NCBI GenBank assembly: GCA_002395775.1
Contig: DGUV01000078.1
Span: forward strand, 52,393-116,392
Origin: Prevotellaceae bacterium UBA4301
Lineage (GTDB): Bacteria; Bacteroidota; Bacteroidia; Bacteroidales; Bacteroidaceae
Length of the DNA: 64,000 bases
Direction of reading: 5' to 3'
The position numbers and the translations under genes were made by a program. Below, piece after piece: positions 1 through 10,107 of the stretch. Under the pieces are notes generated by a model. That model was not told where the DNA came from. It was given only the letters and a program-made list of their open reading frames with translations, and made no database searches. How positions within the stretch are numbered: position 1 is the stretch's first letter; each line of letters opens with the position of its first letter.

Positions 1-3000
1 TGTCCATCGCTTAGGCGCACGATGTAGAGTCCGCTTCTCAACGATGTCATGTCATTACCGACATATGTTCCATTCAGGTTATAGATGGCACTCACTCTTG
101 CCCGTTCGTCCGTCAGGGTTACCTTTGTGGTGTTTTTGGTGAGATGCAGCATGTATGGCGAGGAAAGGTCGCCCACGACATTGCTGTCGAATGGGATTTG
201 TTCGGTGGCCATCCAGGTGTTGCCATTCGTGTCTTGTGCCATGAATTTGATGGTCTCTCCACCCTGACCATAAAGTGTGACGAACAGTTTTCCGTCCACC
301 CACATGCCACAGCCCCGGCATTCATCTTCGGCCCAGGCCGTCAGTCTAAGCGTCTGCTTAAGCAAATCGGAGTCATCCATCGTTACATCTGCCACTATAC
401 CCATCACATTGGGATATGCTGTCCGACTGAATCCGAATTCGTTTTCGGTTGCAGTCTTACGTCGGGGCATACGTATTTGCGGTGCATTCTGGGGCTTCTG
501 GAATTGGAGGGATTTTGCATTGGCAGAGTGATACATGTATCCATAGCCTGGCATCAGGCTACTCAATGTTCCCACCCATCCCTTTTCTTTACTGAAGACC
601 GAGAATCCTCCTTGGCCAACAACAATGTCTCCCTCCTCGGAGAGCATTCCTGCCGTGGCCGCTGCCAGAGTTTGAGAAGCGCGGAAGGGATAGCCAATCC
701 AGTTCCATCCGCGGCGAAGGGGAATGGGGCTTACATTGTTAGGCGATTTCTTGCTGAACTCCATCACGCAGTTGTGTGAGGTCTCCATCTTGTAGAGTGT
801 TCCCGTCTGAAGAGTCTTCAAAGGTCCCTCCATGCTTTGTGAGTCATCGTTGTACCATGATTCCAATGTCTGACCCATGATGCGGTCAACATGTTCCTTG
901 AAGTCATTGACATTTAGCGCCTCGCTGAAGGGGTGCGAAACCCAGTTCCACCCCTCGCCAAGGGCAAGGCTGAAGACAGATGTCTCTTCCATTATTCCCT
1001 CGTCGGTAGCGGTCATCTTGTCGGATGATAAGAGGGAATTATGCTTGTCGATGGTAGGCCGGTTCATTAGGAAGATGCTCTTTCCTCCATCGGGGTAGCG
1101 CCCAATGGTTTGGTTCCCTTGGTGGCTGTCATAGGGCAATCCGTCCACGAAACTCTTTAGCGCGGGGTGTGACTCAAAGAATGAGGCGTTGTTCTCTACA
1201 AATTCATTGGAGGATGTCAGCATCACGATTTGGTCGTCAACATTCGACAAACTGAAGGTGGTGTGAAGTTGGGTTACGGGTTCCAGATTGTCGGCCCAGA
1301 TGATTCTGTGACCGTGTGCCGGAATGATGGTGTTGAGGACACTGCCTGATGGAATCTGATATTTCAGAACATCGTCAGGGTCGTCACTGATATAGAGCCC
1401 GGCAAGGTCGAGGTCGTGGTCAGTGTTGTTGTAGAGTTCTATCCAGTCGTTCCTGTTGAAGGTGTCGTTGGCGAAGATGGTGTTTCCGGCACTAACCTCG
1501 TTTACTTTGACGGGCATACCCAGTTGGGGTATCTGTTCCTCATCGGGCACAAGTTCGTATTCGGCAGTGATGGTGTAGGCATTGGCATTGCTAAAGTTGG
1601 AAAGTGTGAAATCCTCGTCTGTGCTGATGTAATAGACATCACTCTTGGCGACATGTGTGAGTTTTGCACTCCAATAGATATCAGATGATGTGGCAGAGGT
1701 GTTGTGGACTTCTACGGAAATAACGTTCTCTCCCTGCTTTAGGATGGAATTGTCGATGGTGATGGTGGCTGTGGCAGCGGTACTACCCACATAGCTGGTG
1801 GAGTATTGGCTGTAGCTTGCATTGCCATCGCTCATGAGATAGCGTCCCACTTCGATGCCATTGACATAAGCAATGAAGCCGTCGTCAACATAATAGGTCA
1901 GCATGTACTGGTCATCGTCTGTCGGAGCCTGATCTAAATTGAAGGTTTTCCGGAAATAGTATGTCGGATACTTGTTGCTGCTGTCATTTCCATAGCTGAG
2001 CGTTGTGTTGTAATCTGCACTTCCGGAGAGTCCCACATTGCCATAGCCAAGTGGAGCGGAGCCGGTTTTCCAATTGGTATCGCTATATGATGCACTTTTC
2101 CATTCGCTGTTGTCCAGAGAACCCTGATCGTAATATTTCCAGGTGTCGGATGTGGAGAACAGGGGTTCACCTTCGGATGTTGCCCCATCCATGTGCCATC
2201 CTTTAAACCGGTATCCGCTTGGCGCCTTGGCAGTGAAGGTGATGGGGGCAAAGAGTTGTCCCGTGAATTTGTTTGTGGGAATCTCTTGTCCATTGAGAAG
2301 CAACCGGCCAACCTCCATGTTACAATCTAGACTGACATTGTAGGAGTCGGACAGCCCAAAGTAGTTGGACATGTTGTTGATGCGTGCCGTGCGTTCGCTG
2401 GAGTTGCTAATTGTGTTTATCAAATTGTTTGATGATTCCCACAATTTATTAGAATTTCCTTCATATCCCAGTGCTTTGTCCACTTTGTTGGCCATGGCAG
2501 TAATGATTTCGGTGGAACGCTGTGGCTCAAAGACGCTGCCGTTTACGAGACAGAAGGCATCAATGAAACGCTTGCGGAAGGTGGAGTTCTGCAGCATGTT
2601 GAGGAAAATGTCGATGAGGAAGTTCTTCCCTGTGTCGTACCTTGAATCTTCAAGGCTGCTGGACAGCCGATTTATCATATTTGTGTAACTGAAACCGGCA
2701 TCCACGTCCATCAGCACGAGGTGGAACTTGCTCCCATTTTTCTTTTCGCGGAATCCTTTGGCATTGTTGCTGTTCGTCAGCCAGTCGCTACTTCCGATGT
2801 AACATTCGGCAGCCATGTAGTTGATGTATTCGTCCATGTCAACCATGTCGCAAATCTGACGATAGAGCTCTTCGTTCTCTGGGTCCTGGGCCAGTTGTTC
2901 TGTGAGTGCCATCCAACGGCGGAAAGCTCCGTCATCGCCAGCCTTTTGCTCATAGCCTTTCGTGCCATTGATCTCGAACTGGTCCATTAGGTCGGTGTCG

Positions 3001-5519
3001 ATTCCGTAGTTGCTGTATCCGTGGTTTTTGTTATTGGGCTCACGTATGTTGAACATGAACTTGTATTCTCCATTGATGAATACATGGGCGGGTTGGTAGG
3101 TCTGGCAATCGACGTAGAAATCACTCGTGAGCAATATCTGATGGATGGCTGCATCTTTGATGCGGGCATTGTTGTCGTTTCCTCCGTTACGGATTTGCAA
3201 GGTCTTGTTTTTGATGTAGGGCTTGTCCTTAAAGACAGTGTAGGGGAAATGGTTTTGTCCCAAATAGTATTTCCCGGCTTTAAGGCGGAAGGAACTGGCA
3301 GGAGCGAAGTGGCGGCTCCATCCACCGCATACTTCAAAGTCGCATTCCTGATTGAGCGACATGAGGAAGGGTTCCCCTTCTTGATTCTGCGTGAGCAGTT
3401 CAAAGTTGACAGGGCGTTCCCAGTTTCGGTTTTTGTTGCTGAAACTCTTGTTATTCCCCGATGTCCCGTTGGTGCCATCGACGTAGATTCCGATGGTGTC
3501 GTCGAACAGATTCTTGGGGTCGGCAACGATGGAGACAATGGGCAAATAGTAGTCGCGATCGGCCAGGATGTAGCTGCGCGTGACAACGCTGCTGGGCAAC
3601 ATGCCCTCTTTGAAGAGCCGGAATCGGAGAACCGTAGTTTGTGTGATGGGGAAGACTCCGTCGGAACTGGTTGTTCCATTGGAGAGGGTAGGGGTGCTTC
3701 CGTCGGTGGTGTAGCGGAGCGTGGCCCCTGCTGGGATGGTGACGTTTGCCGTGAAGGATGAGGAGAAGAGGCAGGCATCGCGGTCAACTTCCGGTGCACT
3801 CAGTTGTTGGGAGGCAAAGTCGCTCCCGTTGTTGCTCCTGCCCGGAGTGGGCGTGGAACAATACATCAGTGTGGCTCCCCCGTCGGTGGTGCGGCCATGG
3901 CTGGTGCGCTGGATGGCAGGAGGATACTCGTGAGTGAGGAAGGGCGTGCCGGAGGCTGTGCTGAAGTAGAGTGTGCCTCCCTCATAGTCGAGTTTGAAGG
4001 GCACCTGCTTGTAGGCCTCGTTGCTTTGGCTGTCGTCTGTGGCGTAGTGGTCGAACCAAATGACGCGGAACCCGTGGGCGGGTACAAATCCGAAATCCGC
4101 GGGTAGCTGGTGTTTGAGCGGAGTCAGTGGTTCGTTGCTCACATAGGTGCCACTTAGATTGATGTGGCGGGAGGTGGGGTTATAGAGTTCCACCCATCCG
4201 CCATAGTTGTAGGATGGGTCGATGAACATGTCGATGTTGGCCGTTTGCAGTTCGTTGACGATGAGGGGAGTGGGGTCGTCGGTTGTGGTCAGCGGCTCAA
4301 TTCCATAGTAGATGAGTCGCACATTGTCGATGGCCACCCAATTGGCTGTGGTGGAAGCGAGGGTAAGCAGTCCGAGTGTCAGGTCACTTCCGTCGTGGGT
4401 GAAGGAGAGACTAAAATGCTGTGGCTTACCGCTCAGGGTGCTTATGGGCTGTGTGTTTTCTGTCTGATTGCGGGCGAAGAGCACAGCCCCGTCAATTGTC
4501 TCACTTCCATTCTGATTGCATGCAATGACGTCTGCCTCCAACACATACTGTCCTTCGGGCAGCCCTGTGATGGTTTGACTGATTTCGCCTGCTCCCAAAG
4601 TCCGACCCGCTGGAATCCAAGCTTCGGCAAACTGAGAGATGGTGACGTCTTCGTTTGTGTAGGATGTGCCTCGGTATCCCTTGTTTTGGGCACCAGGAGC
4701 GTTGATGGTCCAACCGTTGACGTTGCCGTTGAACTTAGGATTGACAATGTACGACGAGATGTCGGACATCAGGCTTCCGCGGGCTTGCTCGATAGCCAAC
4801 TGAAGGTGGACTGAGGCAAAGCGGACTTGGGGGAGCGTGGAGGAGGGGTCCTCATAGACCGCGCTGGCGGCATCGGTGTCGATATTTAGGGATGTGGCCT
4901 GCTCAAGAAGGTCCTCAAGGATGCAGCGTTGCTTGTACAGTTGGAGTTGCTCGGCGGTGAGGTATGTCCACTCTGTCTCGTAACTGCTGTCTGAGGGGCT
5001 GAGTGCAAAGATTCCTATGTTTGTGCCGAGGCTGCTTCCGTTTTGGTCTTTGTCGATGTTGGAGGGGTTCCATCCCAATAGAAATCCCGATTGCGAGCTG
5101 CTCCATCCGTTTTCAGGTGCTACGGCGATGTGAAAGTGGCCGTTGCTCAACTCTTGCAGTTGCCAGTAGGAATAGCTTGCGCTCTGTGTGTTGAGGTCGG
5201 TGTAGGGGTCACCGGAACTGTTGGAAAGGAACAGGTAGCCGGTATTGCCTGCACTGGATGAGTGCAGCCGCTGGTAGTTTCCCAAATCATAGACGACATA
5301 GGGCAGCGCTGACTCGAAGTCACTTGTCAGTGCGGTATGGGTGTCCCAGGTGGTGCCTTTGGTGAGAAACTTTTGTTGGCCTGTGTGGTAGAAATAGACA
5401 GTGGTTCCTGTTGGAGGGATTCCAGTACTGGTTGCTGTGGGGGCTGTCCAGGTTGCCCCTTGGATGTCGAGTATGGTGAACAGGGCAATAAAAAGCTGCA
5501 AGAGGGCGGCTCGTTTCAT
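1..5519 (-). CDS. Giant CotH / lamin-tail surface protein, 3' end beyond the left edge
   Basis: From the ATG at 5517-5519 the minus frame stays open to position 3 (1,839 codons); the stop lies outside the window. A signal peptide (about 1-21) precedes a trefoil-like module, a carbohydrate-binding-like segment (about 255-400), a lamin-tail domain (about 415-500, motif GGWVELYNPTSR), a chitobiase-C-like beta sandwich (about 600, LRYTTDGSTPTLSNG), a CotH region (about 650-960, with LVLMDVDAGF) and a second lamin-tail domain (about 1340, NDWIELYNNT). The last visible residues, SGLYIVRLSDG, look like the start of a T9SS type A sorting tail. CotH domains are atypical protein kinases in spore coats; in Bacteroidetes they occur in secreted proteins of unclear role. 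I infer a surface-exposed T9SS cargo. Its leader carries a 7-bp repeat array. Confidence 0.88.
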   Translation of the reverse strand, partial: MKRAALLQLFIALFTILDIQGATWTAPTATSTGIPPTGTTVYFYHTGQQKFLTKGTTWDTHTALTSDFESALPYVVYDLGNYQRLHSSSAGNTGYLFLSNSSGDPYTDLNTQSASYSYWQLQELSNGHFHIAVAPENGWSSSQSGFLLGWNPSNIDKDQNGSSLGTNIGIFALSPSDSSYETEWTYLTAEQLQLYKQRCILEDLLEQATSLNIDTDAASAVYEDPSSTLPQVRFASVHLQLAIEQARGSLMSDISSYIVNPKFNGNVNGWTINAPGAQNKGYRGTSYTNEDVTISQFAEAWIPAGRTLGAGEISQTITGLPEGQYVLEADVIACNQNGSETIDGAVLFARNQTENTQPISTLSGKPQHFSLSFTHDGSDLTLGLLTLASTTANWVAIDNVRLIYYGIEPLTTTDDPTPLIVNELQTANIDMFIDPSYNYGGWVELYNPTSRHINLSGTYVSNEPLTPLKHQLPADFGFVPAHGFRVIWFDHYATDDSQSNEAYKQVPFKLDYEGGTLYFSTASGTPFLTHEYPPAIQRTSHGRTTDGGATLMYCSTPTPGRSNNGSDFASQQLSAPEVDRDACLFSSSFTANVTIPAGATLRYTTDGSTPTLSNGTTSSDGVFPITQTTVLRFRLFKEGMLPSSVVTRSYILADRDYYLPIVSIVADPKNLFDDTIGIYVDGTNGTSGNNKSFSNKNRNWERPVNFELLTQNQEGEPFLMSLNQECDFEVCGGWSRHFAPASSFRLKAGKYYLGQNHFPYTVFKDKPYIKNKTLQIRNGGNDNNARIKDAAIHQILLTSDFYVDCQTYQPAHVFINGEYKFMFNIREPNNKNHGYSNYGIDTDLMDQFEINGTKGYEQKAGDDGAFRRWMALTEQLAQDPENEELYRQICDMVDMDEYINYMAAECYIGSSDWLTNSNNAKGFREKKNGSKFHLVLMDVDAGFSYTNMINRLSSSLEDSRYDTGKNFLIDIFLNMLQNSTFRKRFIDAFCLVNGSVFEPQRSTEIITAMANKVDKALGYEGNSNKLWESSNNLINTISNSSERTARINNMSNYFGLSDSYNVSLDCNMEVGRLLLNGQEIPTNKFTGQLFAPITFTAKAPSGYRFKGWHMDGATSEGEPLFSTSDTWKYYDQGSLDNSEWKSASYSDTNWKTGSAPLGYGNVGLSGSADYNTTLSYGNDSSNKYPTYYFRKTFNLDQAPTDDDQYMLTYYVDDGFIAYVNGIEVGRYLMSDGNASYSQYSTSYVGSTAATATITIDNSILKQGENVISVEVHNTSATSSDIYWSAKLTHVAKSDVYYISTDEDFTLSNFSNANAYTITAEYELVPDEEQIPQLGMPVKVNEVSAGNTIFANDTFNRNDWIELYNNTDHDLDLAGLYISDDPDDVLKYQIPSGSVLNTIIPAHGHRIIWADNLEPVTQLHTTFSLSNVDDQIVMLTSSNEFVENNASFFESHPALKSFVDGLPYDSHQGNQTIGRYPDGGKSIFLMNRPTIDKHNSLLSSDKMTATDEGIMEETSVFSLALGEGWNWVSHPFSEALNVNDFKEHVDRIMGQTLESWYNDDSQSMEGPLKTLQTGTLYKMETSHNCVMEFSKKSPNNVSPIPLRRGWNWIGYPFRASQTLAAATAGMLSEEGDIVVGQGGFSVFSKEKGWVGTLSSLMPGYGYMYHSANAKSLQFQKPQNAPQIRMPRRKTATENEFGFSRTAYPNVMGIVADVTMDDSDLLKQTLRLTAWAEDECRGCGMWVDGKLFVTLYGQGGETIKFMAQDTNGNTWMATEQIPFDSNVVGDLSSPYMLHLTKNTTKVTLTDERARVSAIYNLNGTYVGNDMTSLRSGLYIVRLSDG

Positions 5520-5526
5520 TTGTTAG

Positions 5527-5575
5527 ATGTCAAATGTCAAATGGCGAATGTCAAATGTTAAATGTTAAATGTCAA
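5527..5575. repeat. 7-bp tandem repeat array (seven units, ATGTCAA type)
   Basis: Seven consecutive 7-bp units, mostly ATGTCAA with ATGGCGA and ATGTTAA variants, lie 7 nt upstream of the CotH gene start. They are part of the family found at nine places in this window. Confidence 0.85.
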
Positions 5576-5623
5576 ATTGTCGCTCGGCTCTGCCGCTTGC
5601 GTAGCTTTGCGGAGCGAGAAATT

Positions 5624-5653
5624 CCCCCGATTCCGTATGTTGGGAATCGGGGG
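5624..5653 (-). terminator. Candidate terminator hairpin after rubredoxin
   Basis: An 11-bp perfect stem (CCCCCGATTCC paired with GGAATCGGGGG) with an 8-nt loop lies 27 nt past the rubredoxin stop on the minus strand. The following T-run is short (AATTTCTC), so termination strength is uncertain. Confidence 0.6.
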
Positions 5654-5680
5654 TAAGAAGGGCGGGGAAAAGCCCGAGTA

Positions 5681-5836
5681 TTAGGCTTGGCTAAATTCGT
5701 CTTTTCCTACTCCGCACAGGGGGCACACCCAGTCTTCGGGCAGTTCTTCGAATGGCGTGCCGGGGGCAATGCCGTTGTCGGGGTCTCCTACTGCGGGGTC
5801 GTACTCGTAGCCGCAAACGTCGCAAATGTACTTCAT
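5681..5836 (-). CDS. Rubredoxin
   Basis: A 51-residue protein starting [14 protein letters not shown] and containing [14 protein letters not shown]. The four iron ligands form the standard pairs CxxC at residues 5/8 and CPLC at 38/41, and the length is normal for a small single-iron rubredoxin. Rubredoxins carry one electron at a time in the cytoplasm, often to oxygen- or peroxide-reducing enzymes in anaerobes. The gene lies between two giant exported proteins, 42 nt downstream of the M60 peptidase gene with no obvious terminator between them, so it may be read from the same transcript. Its own promoter is not evident; the gap is filled by a 7-bp repeat. Whether it has any functional link to the surface proteins is unknown. 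Confidence 0.95.
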   Translation of the reverse strand: MKYICDVCGYEYDPAVGDPDNGIAPGTPFEELPEDWVCPLCGVGKDEFSQA

Positions 5837-5844
5837 GATGGGAA

Positions 5845-5872
5845 ATGTTTAATGTTTAACGTTTAATGTTTA
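5845..5872. repeat. 7-bp tandem repeat array (four units, ATGTTTA type)
   Basis: Four units (ATGTTTA, ATGTTTA, ACGTTTA, ATGTTTA) fill most of the 42-nt gap between the M60 gene stop and the rubredoxin start. Confidence 0.8.
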
Positions 5873-5878
5873 AGGGTT

Positions 5879-8800
5879 TTAGGGTTTAATGTATTTCTTT
5901 CCGTTGCGGATGTAAACTCCCTTCGGGAGCACGGAGGACGTAGAGATGCGTCGGCCGCTGAGGTCATACACTGCGCCATCCTCATTCTCCATTATCGATT
6001 GTCCATTGTCGATTACCTTAATGCCTGTGGCCTCGCCCATGTTGAAGGTGAAGGGGGAGGCGGTTGCTACGGGCACTACGCTCTTGCCATCGGAGGCGAG
6101 AACCTTGACGGCTTGGAGTTCCTGATGGCTGCCTGCGCGTACTACGGCATTGGTGAGCATGAGTCCGACACTGCCGTTGACCACGGCTGGCTGGCCTGCG
6201 GCGACATTGGTGGCAGCAGTGAGGTTGAGCACCTCATTGTCATACGAGGCGGTCTGCAGGCCAGGGATGTCGGCGTCGGTGACGTCGAAGGGCAGGTCGA
6301 GGGCAGCCATGCCGTCGATGGTCTTTGTGAAGCGGACGCGGCGCGAGGTGACATCGACGGGGATGTAGGTGGCCTGGTCGCCATCTATCTCGATGCTGGT
6401 GGCAGTGTTGTCAGGAGCAATGACGTTGGGGGCGGAGAGAATGTTTTCCGTGGGGTCAGCGCTGGTGACTTGTGCAATGGCGTTGGCGGGGAGGTGACGG
6501 GTGAGGTCGGTGTTGACGTCGGCCCACCATTTCTTGGTGTCCTCTTCGTTGCCGAAATAGACTTGCATGCCATAGACCTTGTTCGTGCCGTTCTTGTAGA
6601 AGGGGCAGGGAATGTCGGTCATGTTGGGCTCGGCAGCGACGATGTTGAGGTTCTCGAGTCCCATCGAACGGATAGCGGCGGGGACGGTTGTGCTCTTGGC
6701 GTTGGTAGCCCAGACGAGATTGCCGTCCTTGTCGTAGAACTTGTGACCCAGATAGCCAGAGCCCTTGAAGGTGATGGTAGAGCCGGAGAGGGTGCAGTAG
6801 TCGTTGTTATCAACGTATTCTGTGCGACCATCATAGTCTTCGTAATCGCCCGCATCGCCAATGGGCAGTCCGTTGCCCAGTTCGTCGTGCTGGCCGGTGT
6901 CGTTTACCTTCTTGCCACCAGAGTTGGGCAGGCCCAGGAAGATGTTGTTGGGGTCGGCATCCTTCATGGGCAGGATGTGGTCGTCGATGAACATGATGTT
7001 ACCCAGTTTCTTGGGATACTTCTGCATGTAGGCTTTGGCATCGTCGATGTCCTTCTGGGTGGTGGTTACCAGATAGTTGGCATAGTCGCCGACATGGAAC
7101 TTATCGACGGGGACGAACATACCGTAGGCTTCGAAGAACTCTGAGAGGTCGGCCTGAGCCACGTCGCAGATGGTCTTGGCCAGGTGGAGGTAGTCGTACT
7201 TGCCGTAAGTGATGTGGGCGCCAGTCTTCATCTCGCCACCGTCCTCAAACTGTGTGGTACTGTCCCAACCGGAGGTCTTGGTGAAGGGGTTCTTGCGCAT
7301 GGCGCGGAAGAGGTTGGGCAGGAACTGGTCGTCGTGGTGCATGGCATGGAAATAGAGGTAGAGCTGGAAGAACATACTGGTGGTGTTCCAGATGTTGCGG
7401 CCCACCCATGGGGTGCCCTTGGCCAGTGCGTCGAAGACGTCGGGAGGCAACTGGCGACGACTGGTCTGTATGCCTTGTTCGAAGCGGTTGATGTTGGAGA
7501 ACAGGTTGTTAGAGCTCTCCGTGGTGCCGCAGACGTTGATGCTACCCTGGTGGTTGTGCCCGATTTCGTGGCTGGGTCCCCAGATGCTGCCGGGCTTGCG
7601 CATGTTGGCATAGTTCATGACGGTGGACAGGGTGCTTTCGGTGTACCATGTGCCTCGGGTGGTGGAATGCATGTAGCTGGAGGCTCCGGAGAATACGTTC
7701 CAAATGTTATTGTAGCGGCCTTCAAAGTCTTCGACACCCATGTATCGGTCTTCGTTGGTGGGTATGGCTTCCCAGATGCGCATCAGGCCTTCCATCTCCT
7801 TGGGCTCACTTTGCTTCACCAGTTCGGCATCCATCTGGAACACCAGATGCTTGGTCTTCAGATTGAGGAAGGGGGCTTTCAGCAGGTCTTGCTGCAGCAG
7901 GGCCCAGTCGGCATTGGTCATACCGCGGGTGGCATCCCAGTAGCCATTGAGCTGCCCGCCTTCGATGTGAATTTTCATCGTGGGATAGTCGGCCAGATAC
8001 TTTTTGGTGTTGTTGAGCTGATAGAAGATGTAGAGCAGGACTTGCTGAGTGGAGGTATAGACGTTGAGTCCCTTCTTCAGGGCGGTTTGTGTGCCAGTGG
8101 GGTGATTGCCGGCAACTCCTTCGGTGCTCACGGCTTCCAACTTCAGAGTGCAATCACTATTCACGTCGTCGTTGACATAAATATAGACGATGTCGCCTGG
8201 GTCGGCCACGATGCCAGTGGGGTTGGACAAGCGTCCAAAGGCATTAGACATGGTGAAGTTCTGGCTGTTGCCCATCTCGTCGCAGTTGCTGTAAATCTGA
8301 TAGTCGGTCACGCGGAAGAACTTCTCGTAGTCTGCCGAATAGCTGGTCTTCGTGTTGGTGAACTGCTGCCAGGTGTTGTTCTTCACCTTCATCACCATTT
8401 GCTGCATGGCAGCATTGAGGGCGGCATAGTCGGCATTCTGTGCCAACTGCTCGTCGCTGAGGGCTTGGATGTCGGCCTTCAGTGTGGTGCAGGCCTTGTC
8501 CTCAAACAGGTTGTCGAGGTGGGACTGATAGGTGGCGAGGTTCTTCACCAGTTCGTCGTACTCCTTCTGCGAGCCGCGGGCAGCCTCGATGTCTTCCTCG
8601 GAAAGTTCCACTTCTTGGAATGCCCACACACTGGCGTCGGCGTTGGTGCTCCAGTTCACTACGTTGTAGCCTTGTGAGTTGGCCGTGTGAAGACCCACGC
8701 TACCATTGTTGGCGTTGGCGATGACCCACTTGTATTCCCACTTGTCACTGGTGCGGCGGGGGAAGAGGGTGGCCTTGGTGGTGCCGGTCTTGTAGGTGTT

Positions 8801-10027
8801 GCTGGTGGCAGACTGAATCTGGACGTATTTCTGAGAGACCACATTCTGTATGGCCCATCCCGTGCCGCTCTTCACCAGTTGCCAGTATTGCGAGAAGTTG
8901 TCCTCGTTCAGGGCAATGGACTGCAACTCACCGTTGACCTCGGTCATGTAGCGGTTGTAGGTGGTGCTCACAAGACGGTAGTAAGCACCGTCGGTAATCT
9001 CGCCTACGTAGCCGTTGGCCTTGTTCAGATGGGTGCGCACTTCTTCCTCTGTGACGTTGGTCACCAGTTCAATGGCCCAGTCGCTGCCCGCGTCATTGGC
9101 ATACGCCCACTTGTACAGCGTGCGACCGTCGTTGCCCAGGTTCAGACACGTGTTGCCGCTGAAGTCGTCGGACGAGGACAGGTTGCAGTAGGATTGAGTG
9201 CCTGTGTTGTTGGGGCTGAACTGGAAATAGAGTGTGGCTGCGCTGCCCGATGGGGTAGAGAAGGTGCTCTGCAGATACTGACCCGTGTTGGCCGAGCGCA
9301 GGGTGTAGCCTGTTCCCTTCTTCTCCACAATCCACACCTGGCTCAGCCCGGTCGATGCCTTGCTGGCGCCTACGGCGCTCCCGGCAGCGGTCGTGGTCAG
9401 ATAGGCAGTGGAGGTGCGTTTGTTGTGCAGCCGGATGAGACTCATCTGGCTAATCTGGTAGTTGTAAAGGTCGCGGCCCGTGAGCTCTTCGGCCGAGGTG
9501 GTCTTCACTTCCACAAAGGCCCAGTCGCCATTGCCGTTGAGGGTCTTGTTCGTGCCACCCTTAATGTCGGTTCCGTCGGTGGGTGCCACCATGTTGTAGG
9601 TGCCACTGCCCTTGATTAGGAAGTGCCCGGCATTGTCCTCTATGGTCTCGATGGTGATGGCCCAACTGGTGGTCAGTGTAGCCCCAGTACCGCGTGCCGA
9701 GGTGCTGTTGGGCGCTTTGTAATAGTTGCCCAGGCCGGTCTTGATGTAATACTTGCCTTCACCAGCGTCCTCCAAGGTCACCAGATAGCCCTCGTTGCCG
9801 CTGATGGTGATGCCCTTGGGCGATGAGGTCTGCTTCAGTGCATTGCTCGCGTTTTCCTTGATGTACTTGTTGGTGCCGTGGTTCATCAGGTAGTACCACT
9901 TGCCAGTTTCCAAAGTTGTCACTTCCTTGCCCACGTCATAGAGTCCAGTGGGAAGGTCGAATGCTTGTGCTGTGCCAACGCCAACCAGGGCGAGCAACAG
10001 GGTCAGAAGTAGGTAGAACTTTTTCAT
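5879..10027 (-). CDS. M60-family (enhancin-like) zinc metallopeptidase, T9SS cargo
   Basis: A 1,382-residue exported protein. A signal peptide (about 1-22) is followed by about 460 residues of repeated trefoil-like modules (motifs KWYYLMNHGTNKYI, GAYYRLVSTTYNRYM), a helical spacer (about 485-550) and the peptidase region. The zinc site HEIGH is at residues 820-824, with Glu837 fitting the M60 pattern HExGHx(8,28)E, so the enzyme looks catalytically intact. M60 peptidases are known to cleave mucin-type glycoproteins. The C-terminus (YDLSGRRISTS...GVYIRNGKKYIKP) is a T9SS type A sorting tail, implying passage through the outer membrane. A 7-bp repeat array is read in frame just before this tail (about 1337-1346). 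It has its own promoter at 10076-10107. Mucin or other glycoprotein as substrate is inference. Confidence 0.9.
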   Translation of the reverse strand: MKKFYLLLTLLLALVGVGTAQAFDLPTGLYDVGKEVTTLETGKWYYLMNHGTNKYIKENASNALKQTSSPKGITISGNEGYLVTLEDAGEGKYYIKTGLGNYYKAPNSTSARGTGATLTTSWAITIETIEDNAGHFLIKGSGTYNMVAPTDGTDIKGGTNKTLNGNGDWAFVEVKTTSAEELTGRDLYNYQISQMSLIRLHNKRTSTAYLTTTAAGSAVGASKASTGLSQVWIVEKKGTGYTLRSANTGQYLQSTFSTPSGSAATLYFQFSPNNTGTQSYCNLSSSDDFSGNTCLNLGNDGRTLYKWAYANDAGSDWAIELVTNVTEEEVRTHLNKANGYVGEITDGAYYRLVSTTYNRYMTEVNGELQSIALNEDNFSQYWQLVKSGTGWAIQNVVSQKYVQIQSATSNTYKTGTTKATLFPRRTSDKWEYKWVIANANNGSVGLHTANSQGYNVVNWSTNADASVWAFQEVELSEEDIEAARGSQKEYDELVKNLATYQSHLDNLFEDKACTTLKADIQALSDEQLAQNADYAALNAAMQQMVMKVKNNTWQQFTNTKTSYSADYEKFFRVTDYQIYSNCDEMGNSQNFTMSNAFGRLSNPTGIVADPGDIVYIYVNDDVNSDCTLKLEAVSTEGVAGNHPTGTQTALKKGLNVYTSTQQVLLYIFYQLNNTKKYLADYPTMKIHIEGGQLNGYWDATRGMTNADWALLQQDLLKAPFLNLKTKHLVFQMDAELVKQSEPKEMEGLMRIWEAIPTNEDRYMGVEDFEGRYNNIWNVFSGASSYMHSTTRGTWYTESTLSTVMNYANMRKPGSIWGPSHEIGHNHQGSINVCGTTESSNNLFSNINRFEQGIQTSRRQLPPDVFDALAKGTPWVGRNIWNTTSMFFQLYLYFHAMHHDDQFLPNLFRAMRKNPFTKTSGWDSTTQFEDGGEMKTGAHITYGKYDYLHLAKTICDVAQADLSEFFEAYGMFVPVDKFHVGDYANYLVTTTQKDIDDAKAYMQKYPKKLGNIMFIDDHILPMKDADPNNIFLGLPNSGGKKVNDTGQHDELGNGLPIGDAGDYEDYDGRTEYVDNNDYCTLSGSTITFKGSGYLGHKFYDKDGNLVWATNAKSTTVPAAIRSMGLENLNIVAAEPNMTDIPCPFYKNGTNKVYGMQVYFGNEEDTKKWWADVNTDLTRHLPANAIAQVTSADPTENILSAPNVIAPDNTATSIEIDGDQATYIPVDVTSRRVRFTKTIDGMAALDLPFDVTDADIPGLQTASYDNEVLNLTAATNVAAGQPAVVNGSVGLMLTNAVVRAGSHQELQAVKVLASDGKSVVPVATASPFTFNMGEATGIKVIDNGQSIMENEDGAVYDLSGRRISTSSVLPKGVYIRNGKKYIKP
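5990..6017. repeat. 7-bp tandem repeat array inside the M60 gene
   Basis: Four units (CATTATC, GATTGTC, CATTGTC, GATTACC) lie within the coding sequence and are translated as VIDNGQSIMEN, immediately before the sorting tail. Confidence 0.75.
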
Positions 10028-10075
10028 GATATTCTATTTGCTAATTATTAATACTTTATATAACACATCGGGCGA

Positions 10076-10107
10076 CAAAGATACGAATAAGCGAGAATAA
10101 AAACAAA
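10076..10107 (-). promoter_or_regulatory. Promoter of the M60 peptidase gene
   Basis: On the minus strand TTTG (10104-10107) is separated by 20 nt from TATCTTTG (10076-10083), matching the Bacteroidetes -33/-7 pattern, about 49 nt upstream of the ATG. Confidence 0.85.

Noticed and set aside
7184..8677. Long plus-strand open frame opposite the M60 gene
   Set aside because: It is the mirror of a GC-rich coding region; it has no signal, domain or promoter, and the minus frame has clear domains.
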